DNA of 6,446 nucleotides from Pseudonocardiales bacterium (GCA_030840415.1 JAVEEO010000188.1:1-6446); one strand, 5' to 3'; counted from the first letter of the stretch, positions 1 to 5,567 are shown. Notes: generated by a model not told the origin, from the letters alone. Translations and numbers: made by a program.

Positions 1-476
1 GGGCTGCCGGTGCTGAGCGCGGTATCGGAGTCCGCTGCGTAGAGATCGACCAGCGCGCCTGCTTGCAGGATGGTCGCCTGATTCCCGCCGGCCAGGCCGA
101 TCGTCAGGGCGACCTGACCGGGTGTGAGGGCGGCTGAGATGCCGGTGTCGAGCAGCCTGGCCTCGGTGAGCGGCTCGCCTCTGGTCATGCCTGCAGCGAC
201 GATGTGGCCGAGGACGTCGGCTAGCCGGCGGACCGCCCCGGTCGGCACCAGTTGGGCCGGCCAGTCAACCGTCGCCAGGTCGGCTGCTGCCAGCAGGGTG
301 CCCGGTGCCAGGGGCCGGGCCGTCACGACCAGCGGAGTGCGGTGCGGTGGGGCGGGACTGCCGGCCGAACCGAGAGCCGACACCACCGCCAGCAACAGGC
401 AGAGCGCTGCCGCCACCCGGCGCGGCCAGCCGGCCAGTACCGCGAGCAACCCGGACAGCCGGGAGGAAAGGACCAT
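1..476 (-). CDS. SAF-domain membrane-anchored protein (CpaB/RcpC-like), partial, 3' end beyond window
   Basis: Partial gene; 158 residues are visible from ATG 476 and the frame is open at the left edge. Residues 1-19 are basic (RR at 19-20), residues 20-38 form one hydrophobic segment (signal anchor), and a short Pro-rich linker follows. Residues about 48-109 read as a SAF domain: a VVTARPLAPGTLL start, a central DLATVDWPAQLVP, and an ending AGMTRGEPLTEARLL. Beyond this, LTPGQVALTIG and LQAGALVDLYA resemble the region after SAF in CpaB/RcpC pilus-assembly proteins. No pilus genes are visible, so I call only a membrane-anchored SAF protein, probably facing outward. No Shine-Dalgarno is seen before ATG 476. 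An in-frame GTG at 494 lies six bases after a TACGGT hexamer (506-501) and may be a leaderless start, adding six residues. It follows the zinc-ribbon gene on the same strand after a 114-bp gap holding a strong inverted repeat. The exact function is unknown. Confidence 0.75.
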   Translation of the reverse strand, partial: MVLSSRLSGLLAVLAGWPRRVAAALCLLLAVVSALGSAGSPAPPHRTPLVVTARPLAPGTLLAAADLATVDWPAQLVPTGAVRRLADVLGHIVAAGMTRGEPLTEARLLDTGISAALTPGQVALTIGLAGGNQATILQAGALVDLYAADSDTALSTGS

Positions 477-500
477 GCCCAGAGCGTGGACCACCCGCGG

Positions 501-506
501 ACCGTA
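501..506 (-). promoter_or_regulatory. possible -10 element (TACGGT) for a leaderless SAF-gene start
   Basis: Read leftward, TACGGT fits the actinobacterial TANNNT pattern. It ends six bases before an in-frame GTG at 494, the geometry expected when transcription starts at or next to the start codon. No convincing -35 is seen at the usual distance; the DnaA-box inverted repeat lies directly upstream. The call is inferred from spacing only. Confidence 0.3.
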
Positions 507-522
507 GCAACGGCAAGTAGGC

Positions 523-555
523 AGGCTGTGGACAACCAGCGGTTGTCCACAGCCT
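523..555. repeat. perfect inverted repeat made of two opposed DnaA boxes; also a possible terminator hairpin
   Basis: The arms 523-537 and 541-555 are exact reverse complements (15 bp) around an AGC loop. Within them, TGTGGACAA (527-535) and TTGTCCACA (543-551) are two 9-mer DnaA boxes of the high-GC actinobacterial form, facing each other with 7 bp between. The element lies in the gap between the zinc-ribbon gene stop (591) and the SAF gene start, both leftward. It could therefore also end zinc-ribbon transcription as a hairpin, although no T-run follows it. The inverted repeat is certain; DnaA binding is an inference from the box sequence. Confidence 0.85.
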
Positions 556-590
556 AGCCGGACCGACTGGACCGGCCGTCCTGGAACTGG

Positions 591-971
591 TCAGCTGGCG
601 ACGGCGGCCGGCGTCGCCGAAGCCTTGCCCGACGAACCCGACTCGCCGGAGCCCTTGCCCGAACTCGAGGAGGAATCCGACGTGGAAGTCCCGGACTTGG
701 CCGCCTCGGTGGCCTTGCCGCCATCGGTGCTCTTGCCCGCATCGCCGTTCTTGGCGGCGGAGTCGGACTTGCCGCCTGCGGTCTTGGCGTCGCGGCTGTC
801 GTTGCGGTAGAACCCGGAACCCTTGAACACCACGCCTACCGAGCCGTACACCTTGCGGACCCGGTCGCTGCAGTCCGGGCACGTGGTGATGGCCGGATCG
901 GTGAAGGTCTGGACCCGCTCGAAGCGCAGGCCGCAGTCGTCACTGGTACAGGCGTATTGATAGGTCGGCAT
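591..971 (-). CDS. FmdB-family zinc-ribbon protein, Ruc-like (Rv0991c-type) redox-regulated chaperone candidate
   Basis: 126 residues. The N-terminus MPTYQYACTSDDC is the standard FmdB opening. A four-cysteine zinc site is formed by C8-X4-C13 and C31-X2-C34, followed by the family motif around VYGSVGVVFKGSGFYRND (about 44-61). From about residue 62 to the end the protein is low-complexity Ser/Gly/Lys/Ala/Asp and is likely disordered. The start at 971 is chosen because the conserved motif begins there and GAGGAGT (987-981) lies nine bases upstream; upstream in-frame ATGs would add non-family sequence. The M. tuberculosis homologue Rv0991c (Ruc) is described as a chaperone whose cysteines bind zinc in the reduced state and whose disordered tail is activated by oxidation. 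Architecture and gene neighbours match it here, so the same role is inferred. The CIRCE-type operator upstream supports stress control. Older 'regulatory protein FmdB' names are not informative. Confidence 0.88.
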   Translation of the reverse strand: MPTYQYACTSDDCGLRFERVQTFTDPAITTCPDCSDRVRKVYGSVGVVFKGSGFYRNDSRDAKTAGGKSDSAAKNGDAGKSTDGGKATEAAKSGTSTSDSSSSSGKGSGESGSSGKASATPAAVAS

Positions 972-1009
972 CGGTGTCGGACTCCTCATCGTGCTGCGCT
1001 GGGCCGGGG

Positions 1010-1039
1010 AAGTTAGCACTCCCACCCTGTGACTGCCAA
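1010..1039 (-). promoter_or_regulatory. SigA-type promoter of the zinc-ribbon gene overlapping the HrcA operator
   Basis: Reading leftward, TTGGCA (1039-1034) and TAACTT (1015-1010) are separated by 18 bp and fit -35 and TANNNT -10 elements. Transcription would start near 1003, leaving a leader of about 30 bases with GAGGAGT before ATG 971. The two CIRCE half-sites fall on the two hexamers, so bound HrcA would block polymerase directly. Inferred from sequence only. Confidence 0.55.
1013..1039. promoter_or_regulatory. CIRCE element (HrcA repressor operator), one half-site imperfect
   Basis: The consensus is TTAGCACTC, nine bases, GAGTGCTAA. Here the first half TTAGCACTC (1013-1021) is perfect, the spacer (1022-1030) is exactly nine, and the second half GACTGCCAA (1031-1039) matches seven of nine. 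It lies 42 bp upstream of the zinc-ribbon start and overlaps its predicted promoter. HrcA binds CIRCE to repress groES/groEL-type heat-shock genes and is inactivated on heat stress. As I recall, the M. tuberculosis homologue has been linked to the HrcA regulon. No hrcA gene lies in this window. Confidence 0.8.
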
Positions 1040-1091
1040 CAATGGTGCGGCATCGGCTGTTCCCGCGTCCACTCGGGTCCTGCGTCCGTGC

Positions 1092-1661
1092 TCAGTCGCC
1101 GGCCAGATCCGGCGAACCGGCCAGGTCCCGCCAGCCGTCCGGCGTCACCACCGAACCGACTGGCAGGTCCCAGCTCTCGACGGGCACCTCGGGTAGCAGC
1201 TCGTCGCTGTAGAGCAGTGCCGCGACCGGCGTGCCGTCCGGCACCCGGGCCAGCGCCCGGTCGTAGGAGCCGCCGCCCCTGCCGAGCCGGTTGCCGGCGA
1301 GGTCCACCGCGTAGGCCGGCACCAGCACCAGGGCGGCCGCCGCGATGGCGTCGAGGCCCAGGCGGGTTTCGCCGGCTCCGGCCGGGGACCAGGAAGTCCA
1401 GTCCAGGTCCCGGTCGGCCAGCGTCACCGGAACTATCAGCTGATAGCCGGCCGCGTCCAGCGCGGTCAGCAACTCGGTCGAGCCGGGCTCGGTGCGCAGT
1501 GGCTGGTATGCCGCGATCAGGCCACCCGGCCGGGCCCGGCCGGCCCGGCAACCGGCCAGCACCTGCTCACGAATCGCGGCCCGGTCCTGCGCGCGCTGCT
1601 GCTCGGTCCGCGCGGCCCGAGCGGCAGCCAGCCTTGCGCGCAGCGCTGTCTTGTCCATCAT
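1092..1661 (-). CDS. 5-formyltetrahydrofolate cyclo-ligase (MTHFS)
   Basis: 189 residues, a usual length for the family. The enzyme converts 5-formyl-THF to 5,10-methenyl-THF using ATP and returns stored folate to the one-carbon pool in the cytoplasm. The best evidence is the family signature GNRLGRGGGSYDRAL at residues 123-137 (nucleotide/phosphate-binding loop), with VPAYAVD just before it (114-120), the substrate-side motif YQPLRTEPG (52-60) and a C-terminal VVTPDG (171-176). The N-terminus is an Arg/Ala-rich helix, as in relatives. Two adjacent ATG codons (1661 and 1658) could start it, and no strong Shine-Dalgarno is seen before either. It is divergent from galU with only 17 bp between start codons, so the two promoters must lie in or next to each other's coding sequence. 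The zinc-ribbon gene follows after 120 bp that hold its own promoter. Confidence 0.93.
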   Translation of the reverse strand: MMDKTALRARLAAARAARTEQQRAQDRAAIREQVLAGCRAGRARPGGLIAAYQPLRTEPGSTELLTALDAAGYQLIVPVTLADRDLDWTSWSPAGAGETRLGLDAIAAAALVLVPAYAVDLAGNRLGRGGGSYDRALARVPDGTPVAALLYSDELLPEVPVESWDLPVGSVVTPDGWRDLAGSPDLAGD

Positions 1662-1666
1662 CTGAC

Positions 1667-1672
1667 TAGTCT
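1667..1672 (+). promoter_or_regulatory. putative -10 (TAGTCT) for leaderless galU
   Basis: TAGTCT fits TANNNT and ends six bases before the galU ATG at 1679. There is no Shine-Dalgarno in the 17-bp gap. Together these suggest a transcript starting at or near the A of the ATG. No clear -35 is seen, which is common in actinobacteria. The hexamer overlaps a 6-bp palindrome (ACTAGT, 1665-1670) that sits between the divergent starts. Confidence 0.45.
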
Positions 1673-1678
1673 CGCGGT

Positions 1679-2596
1679 ATGAGTTCTCCGCCGCGGCCGC
1701 AACCCGCCACTCCGACCGTGCTCCGTGCCCGCAAGGCCGTCATTCCGGCGGCGGGCCTGGGCACCCGGTTCGCACCGGCCACCAAGGTGGTGCCCAAGGA
1801 ACTGCTGCCGGTAGTGGACGTGCCGGCGCTGGAGTACATCGTCGCCGAGGCCGCTCGGGTGGGCCTGGCCGACGTCCTGGTCATCACCGGCAGGGGTAAG
1901 GACGCCATCGAGGGCCACTTCGACGCCGCGCCCGAGGTCGAGGATGCCCTGGAACGCAAGGGCGACGAGCACCGGCTGGCCCGGGTCCGCAGATCGACCG
2001 ACCTGGCCCGGATGCACTACACCCGCCAGCGCGAGGCCCGCGGCCTGGGCGACGCGGTGTCCTATGCCGAGGCGTTCGTCGGCAACGAGCCGTTCGCGGT
2101 GCTGCTCGGCGACGACATCATCGACGAGCGGGACGTGCTGCTGGCCCGGATGCTGGAGGTGCAGGCCGAGCGGGGCGGCATCGTGCTGGGTCTGATCGAG
2201 GTCGAGGGAGCGGCGATCTCGCTGTACGGCAGCATCAAGCCCGCCGGTGACGTCGTCGACGGGGTGATCGCGGTCGAGACGCTGATCGAGAAGCCCAAGC
2301 CGGAGGAGGCACTCTCCAACCTGGCCGTCATCGGCCGGTACGTGCTGCCACCGCAGATCTTCGACGCACTGCGCCGCACCGAACTGGGTGCGCGTGGCGA
2401 GCTGGAACTGACCGATGCGATGCGGGTGCTGGGGCAGGATGGGGTGCCGATGCACGGAGTCGTGTTCTCCGGCCGCCGCTACGACACCGGCGACCGGCAG
2501 GACTACCTGCGCGCGGTGGTGCGGCTGGCGTGTGAACATCCGGAGCTGGGCGCGGACTTCTCCGGCTGGTTGACCGAGTTCGTCCGCACCCTGTAG
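1679..2596 (+). CDS. galU: UTP--glucose-1-phosphate uridylyltransferase
   Basis: 305 residues, normal for bacterial GalU. It makes UDP-glucose from UTP and glucose-1-phosphate in the cytoplasm, feeding cell-envelope polysaccharides, glycolipids and trehalose or glycogen metabolism. The N-terminal nucleotide-binding loop AAGLGTRFAPATKVVPKELLP (spanning residues 24-44) is diagnostic, with Ala where many homologues have Leu or Tyr after the Phe. QREARGLGDAV (117-127) is the uridine-side motif, LLGDDII (142-148) carries the metal-binding Asp, EKP is at 204-206, ELTDAM at 243-248, and YDTGDRQDYL (268-277) is the sugar-side motif. The start at 1679 is set by the 17-bp divergent gap and gives a short 16-residue extension before the conserved fold; translation may be leaderless. 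It is the first gene of a rightward run with glp and the acetyltransferase; glp follows after 70 bp with its own ribosome site. Confidence 0.96.
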   Translation: MSSPPRPQPATPTVLRARKAVIPAAGLGTRFAPATKVVPKELLPVVDVPALEYIVAEAARVGLADVLVITGRGKDAIEGHFDAAPEVEDALERKGDEHRLARVRRSTDLARMHYTRQREARGLGDAVSYAEAFVGNEPFAVLLGDDIIDERDVLLARMLEVQAERGGIVLGLIEVEGAAISLYGSIKPAGDVVDGVIAVETLIEKPKPEEALSNLAVIGRYVLPPQIFDALRRTELGARGELELTDAMRVLGQDGVPMHGVVFSGRRYDTGDRQDYLRAVVRLACEHPELGADFSGWLTEFVRTL

Positions 2597-2666
2597 CCGC
2601 AGTTTGGCACCCTGGACCGACCACACCGGCCACCGGCCGCCGCCCGAGCCGTAGGAGCGCACCGAA

Positions 2667-3998
2667 GTGAGCGACAGCAGCAGCGACTGGCCGACCGACA
2701 CCATTCCGGTGGTGCCGGCCGACGCTGCCGAGACCGGTACGGCTCGGCCTGCCGGCCGGGACCGGGCCGTCCTGCGCCCGGTCGCCGAGCAGTTGGCGAA
2801 GGTGCTCGGCACCATCGGCTCGATCGATCCGATCCAGCTGGCCCTGCTCGATGCCCAGGGATTGATGCTGGCCGAGGAGATCCTCGCCGACGCCCCGCTG
2901 CCGGGTTTCGACAATGCCGCGATGGACGGCTACGCGGTGCGGGCGGTGGACCTGCGGCAGGCCGGCGAGGCGCACCCGGTCACCCTGCCGGTGGTCGGGG
3001 ACGTGCTGGCCGGGGCACGGTCGGTGTCCGGCATGGGACCGGGACTGTGCATGCGGATCATGACCGGCGCACCGATCCCGCCCGGTGCCGACGCCGTGAT
3101 CCCGCTCGAGCACACCGACCGGGGGGTGGCCCGGGTGCGGATCCACCGCCCGGTGCGCACCGGTGAGTGCGTCCGGCGGGCCGGTGAGGACCTGGCCGCC
3201 GGGGCGCTGGCCCTGGCTCCCGGCGCGACCCTGGGCCCGCAGCAGATCGCGCTGCTGGCCGCCGTCGGGCACGACCGGGTGATGGTGCAGCCACGTCCTC
3301 GGGTGGTGGTGATCTCGACCGGTTCGGAACTGGTCGACGTGGGCAAGCAGGCCGGCTTCGGTGAGGTGTCGGACTCGAACTCCTACATGCTCGCGGCCGC
3401 GGCCCGTGATGCCGGTGCCGACGCCTACCGGGTCGGCATCATTCCCGACGACCATGCCCGGCTGCTCGACGTGCTGGACTCCCAGTTGCTGCGTGCCGAC
3501 CTGATCATCACCTCGGGCGGGGTGAGCATGGGCGCCTTCGACATCGTCAAGGAGGCGCTCGGCCAGCTCGGTACCGTCGAGTTCACTCAGGTCGCGATGC
3601 AGCCCGGCTCGCCCCAGGGCTTCGGCACCCTGGGCCGCGAACGCACCCCGATCTTCTGCCTGCCCGGCAACCCGGTCTCGTCGCTGGTGTCCTTCGAGGT
3701 GTTCGTCCGGCCGGCGATCCGCAAGCTGCTGGGCAAGCGCAACGTGCACCGCCAGACCATCCAGGCGATGGCGCTGGAACGCATCGACAGCCCCGAGGGC
3801 AAGCGGCAGTTCCGCCGCGGCTTGTTGCACCGCGAGCCGGACGGCCGTTACTCGGTGTCGCTGGTCGGTGGGAACGGCTCGCACCTGGTCGCCGCGCTGG
3901 CCGCGTCCAACTGCCTGATCATTCTCGAAGAGGACGTGACCGAGGTGGTTCCGGGCGCGCGGGTGACCGTCCAGCCGCTGATGCTCGCCCAGCGCTGA
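2667..3998 (+). CDS. glp: gephyrin-like MoeA homologue Glp (FtsZ-binding division factor type)
   Basis: 443 residues with a MoeA/gephyrin E-domain fold: FDNAAMDGYAVRA (81-93), MTGAPIPPGADAVIPLE (132-148), VVVISTGSELV (213-223), TSGGVSMGAFDIVK (282-295), LPGNPVSSL (332-340) and a C-terminal beta domain (about 357-438). Canonical MoeA inserts molybdenum into adenylylated molybdopterin and carries the lysine pattern K-x-A-x-K-P-G-K-P. Here that segment reads QVAMQPGSP (308-316), so all three lysines are gone (Q308, Q312, S315). A loss of enzyme activity is therefore likely. In Corynebacterium a MoeA paralogue named Glp binds the FtsZ C-terminus and a membrane receptor GlpR, and the gene order matches this window. 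Residues 1-35 form a variable tail before the fold. The GTG start at 2667 has GGAG nine bases upstream. The acetyltransferase starts one base after the stop, suggesting coupled translation. Database names will often read 'molybdopterin molybdotransferase'. Confidence 0.88.
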   Translation: MSDSSSDWPTDTIPVVPADAAETGTARPAGRDRAVLRPVAEQLAKVLGTIGSIDPIQLALLDAQGLMLAEEILADAPLPGFDNAAMDGYAVRAVDLRQAGEAHPVTLPVVGDVLAGARSVSGMGPGLCMRIMTGAPIPPGADAVIPLEHTDRGVARVRIHRPVRTGECVRRAGEDLAAGALALAPGATLGPQQIALLAAVGHDRVMVQPRPRVVVISTGSELVDVGKQAGFGEVSDSNSYMLAAAARDAGADAYRVGIIPDDHARLLDVLDSQLLRADLIITSGGVSMGAFDIVKEALGQLGTVEFTQVAMQPGSPQGFGTLGRERTPIFCLPGNPVSSLVSFEVFVRPAIRKLLGKRNVHRQTIQAMALERIDSPEGKRQFRRGLLHREPDGRYSVSLVGGNGSHLVAALAASNCLIILEEDVTEVVPGARVTVQPLMLAQR

Positions 3999-3999
3999 G

Positions 4000-4623
4000 A
4001 TGTCGCAGCTCCATCCGGGCTGGCCGGCCGTTCTGGTGGCCGGCTCGGTGACGCTGCGTCCGCTGCGCCGCCGCGATGCCGGCGATTGGAGCCGCAGCCG
4101 GCTGGCCAATGCGGACTGGCTGACCAGGTGGGAACCCACCTCGAGCCAGTCCTGGCAGAGCCGCAACTCGGTGGCCGAGTACCACCGGACGCTGTCGCGG
4201 CTGCGGAGCGCTGCCCGGCTCGGCACCATGCTGCCGTTCGGGATCGTCTACGGCGAGAAGCTGGTCGGCCAGCTGAATGTGTCCAACGTGGTGCGCGGGG
4301 CGCTGCGCTCGGGCAGCGTCGGCTACTGGATCGACTCGGCGGTGGCCGGCCGCGGCATCACTCCGACCGCGCTGGCGCTGGCGATCGACCACTGCCTGAC
4401 CGAGGCGCTGCTGCACCGGCTGGAAGTCAACATCCGGCCGGAGAACCAGGCCAGCATCCGGGTGGTGGAGAAGCTCGGGCTGCGCCAAGAGGGCTACCAC
4501 GAGCGGTTCCTCGACATCGACGGCGGCTGGCGGGACCACCTGTCCTTCGCCATCACCACCGAGGAGATCCTGTCCGGCACGGTGCTGTCCCGGCTGAGCG
4601 CACTGCCGGTGCCGCCCGGCTAG
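4000..4623 (+). CDS. GNAT-family N-acetyltransferase, RimJ/RimL type
   Basis: 207 residues. It has the GNAT fold of the RimJ/RimL subgroup, which transfers acetyl from acetyl-CoA to protein N-termini or small amines. The visible order is VTLRPLRRRDAGDW (17-30, first strand and helix), the GIVYGEKLVGQLNVSNV strands (81-97), GSVGYWID (105-112), the acetyl-CoA pyrophosphate loop VAGRGITPTALALAID (115-130), then LEVNIRPENQASIRVVEKLG (141-160), the family's Asn-containing motif, and LRQEGYHERFLDIDGGWRDHLSFAI. The ATG lies one base after the glp stop (TGA-G-ATG), so it is probably translated by re-initiation and expressed with glp. The substrate is unknown. Its conserved place beside glp is consistent with a link to the division module, but nothing in the protein proves it. 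The E. coli rimJ name is not transferred. Confidence 0.9.
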   Translation: MSQLHPGWPAVLVAGSVTLRPLRRRDAGDWSRSRLANADWLTRWEPTSSQSWQSRNSVAEYHRTLSRLRSAARLGTMLPFGIVYGEKLVGQLNVSNVVRGALRSGSVGYWIDSAVAGRGITPTALALAIDHCLTEALLHRLEVNIRPENQASIRVVEKLGLRQEGYHERFLDIDGGWRDHLSFAITTEEILSGTVLSRLSALPVPPG

Positions 4624-4631
4624 GCTCGACC

Positions 4632-4663
4632 GCTCGCAACGGCGCCGGAAGCCCCTTGCGAGC
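4632..4663 (+). terminator. hairpin after the galU-glp-acetyltransferase run, possible terminator
   Basis: GCTCGCAA (4632-4639) pairs exactly with TTGCGAGC (4656-4663). An inner GGC/GCC pair (41-43 with 51-53 of 46xx) can extend the stem across a small bulge. It starts eight bases after the acetyltransferase stop. No T-run follows, as is usual for GC-rich actinobacterial terminators. The inverted repeat is certain and the function is inferred. Confidence 0.5.
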
Positions 4664-4688
4664 TCCGCGACGAACCATAAAGCGTCAC

Positions 4689-4700
4689 TTGACATTGACA
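4689..4700 (+). promoter_or_regulatory. doubled TTGACA motif upstream of glpR, possible -35 region
   Basis: TTGACATTGACA is two exact copies of the -35 consensus hexamer in tandem, inside a 157-bp gap upstream of glpR. No good TANNNT hexamer sits 16-19 bp downstream of either copy. The nearest, TAGCGT at 4738-4743, is too far for a standard promoter. It may be a -35 with a poor -10, or a repeated regulator site. The gap otherwise holds the hairpin at 4632-4663 and the glpR ribosome site. Confidence 0.3.
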
Positions 4701-4780
4701 CCCGGCGCGCCTGCAGGCCGTGGGTGACGCGGCGTCCTAGCGTTGCCTACGAAGTGTGACAGGTGTGACGGGAGACAACG

Positions 4781-5509
4781 ATGATTTCGCCGACGATGAC
4801 GGTGCTGGTGCTGGCCGTCCTCTGGTTGATCGTCGTGGTGCCGATGCTCGTCAAGCACAAGGACGACCGCGCCGGTGAGCGCTCGGTCGCCCGGTTCGGC
4901 GGCGCGATGCGGGCGCTGTCCAACCGCAGCCCGCTGGCCCAGGCCACTCCGGCCGAGGACCGGGCCAGCCGCAGGCCGGTCACTCGTGCGCAAGTGTTCA
5001 TTCCAGGCGGCCCGCCGCGGCCGCAGGTTCCACCCGCGGGACGCCGTCCGGTACCCGCCGCCATGGAGGCAGTCATGTACCCCGATCAGATCGCCAAAGC
5101 CGACATGTCCGAGGCCCGCCGTCAGATGATGGCCCGCCGGCGGCGGTCGCTGTCGATCCTGATCGCCGGGACGTTGCTGTTCCTGCTGCTGGGGATGGTC
5201 GCCGGCGGTGCGCTGGTGTGGACGTTGGCGTTGTTGTTCGTCGCCTCGCTGGCCGGCTACCTGATGTTCCTGCGCAACCAGGCGCTGCACGACCGCGACC
5301 GCCGCCAGCAGCGCCAGCAGCGGTCCGGGATCGCCAAGCCGCGGGGCTACGACGCCACCGAGCAGTTCCCCTACCGCGCCGACGCCGAGACGGTCGTCCG
5401 GATCGACGACGAGGACGTGGAGCTGCGCGGGATGGCCGACACAGTCGACCTGACCGGCCTGTACGTCGAGGAACAGTTCGACGAGAGGTCCATGCGCCGG
5501 GCGGTGTGA
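4781..5509 (+). CDS. glpR: three-TM membrane protein, GlpR (Glp receptor)/SepX-type septal protein
   Basis: 242 residues. One membrane segment lies at about 6-24, then a basic, Pro/Arg-rich loop (25-123), then a tight hairpin of two membrane segments at about 124-143 and 145-164, and a cytoplasm-like charged C-terminal tail (165-242) ending in an acidic stretch (RIDDEDVEL, LYVEEQFDE). The ATG at 4781 has GGGAG six bases upstream. This architecture and its place after galU-glp-acetyltransferase match the actinobacterial protein called GlpR in Corynebacterium, the membrane partner of Glp at the division site, and the related septal protein SepX of Streptomyces. It is not the glycerol-3-phosphate repressor also called GlpR. 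The identity rests on context and topology more than on a catalytic signature. The gap and hairpin before it suggest its own promoter. Its last 16 bases start a 32-bp tandem repeat, so the extreme C-terminus may vary between strains. Confidence 0.78.
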   Translation: MISPTMTVLVLAVLWLIVVVPMLVKHKDDRAGERSVARFGGAMRALSNRSPLAQATPAEDRASRRPVTRAQVFIPGGPPRPQVPPAGRRPVPAAMEAVMYPDQIAKADMSEARRQMMARRRRSLSILIAGTLLFLLLGMVAGGALVWTLALLFVASLAGYLMFLRNQALHDRDRRQQRQQRSGIAKPRGYDATEQFPYRADAETVVRIDDEDVELRGMADTVDLTGLYVEEQFDERSMRRAV

Positions 5510-5567
5510 CGGCGCTGGCGTTGTCGCGCCGGGCGGTGTGGCGACGCCGGTGGTGCCGCGCCGGGCG
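5494..5567. repeat. imperfect tandem repeat, 32-bp period, at the glpR 3' end
   Basis: A 15-base block beginning GCGCCGGGCGGTGTG occurs at 5494-5508 and exactly again at 5526-5540. Its first ten bases recur at 5558-5567. All starts are 32 bp apart. Aligned over 32 bases, copies one and two agree at about 26 positions. The first copy contains the glpR stop codon. The period is not a multiple of three, so copies two and three do not continue the glpR frame. This looks like a local duplication. Confidence 0.7.

Noticed and set aside
265..882. Leftward 205-codon frame across the zinc-ribbon gene and the gap
   Set aside because: Out of frame with both supported leftward genes and runs through the perfect inverted repeat; Arg/Gly-rich composition without motifs.
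1651..1659. A third DnaA-like 9-mer (TTGTCCATC)
   Set aside because: Only seven of nine match, and it codes for the first residues of the cyclo-ligase on the other strand; no cluster around it.
974..1669. Rightward 231-codon frame across the cyclo-ligase
   Set aside because: Pro/Arg/Ala-rich shadow opposite the GNRLGRGGGSYDR-bearing cyclo-ligase; it would also overlap the CIRCE and the galU promoter.
1658..2914. Long leftward open frame opposite galU and the glp start
   Set aside because: It is antisense to clear galU and glp motifs, low-complexity and unlike any family; long open antisense frames are common at this GC content.
2667..3998. Annotating this gene as a functional molybdopterin molybdotransferase MoeA
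   Set aside because: The lysines of the KPGKP segment are replaced by Gln/Ser and the context is the Glp/GlpR division cluster; kept only as the family fold.
2328..4229. 633-codon leftward open frame opposite glp
   Set aside because: It mirrors the glp coding strand; its His/Gln/Arg/Gly-rich translation shows no domain, while the plus strand has unmistakable MoeA-family motifs.
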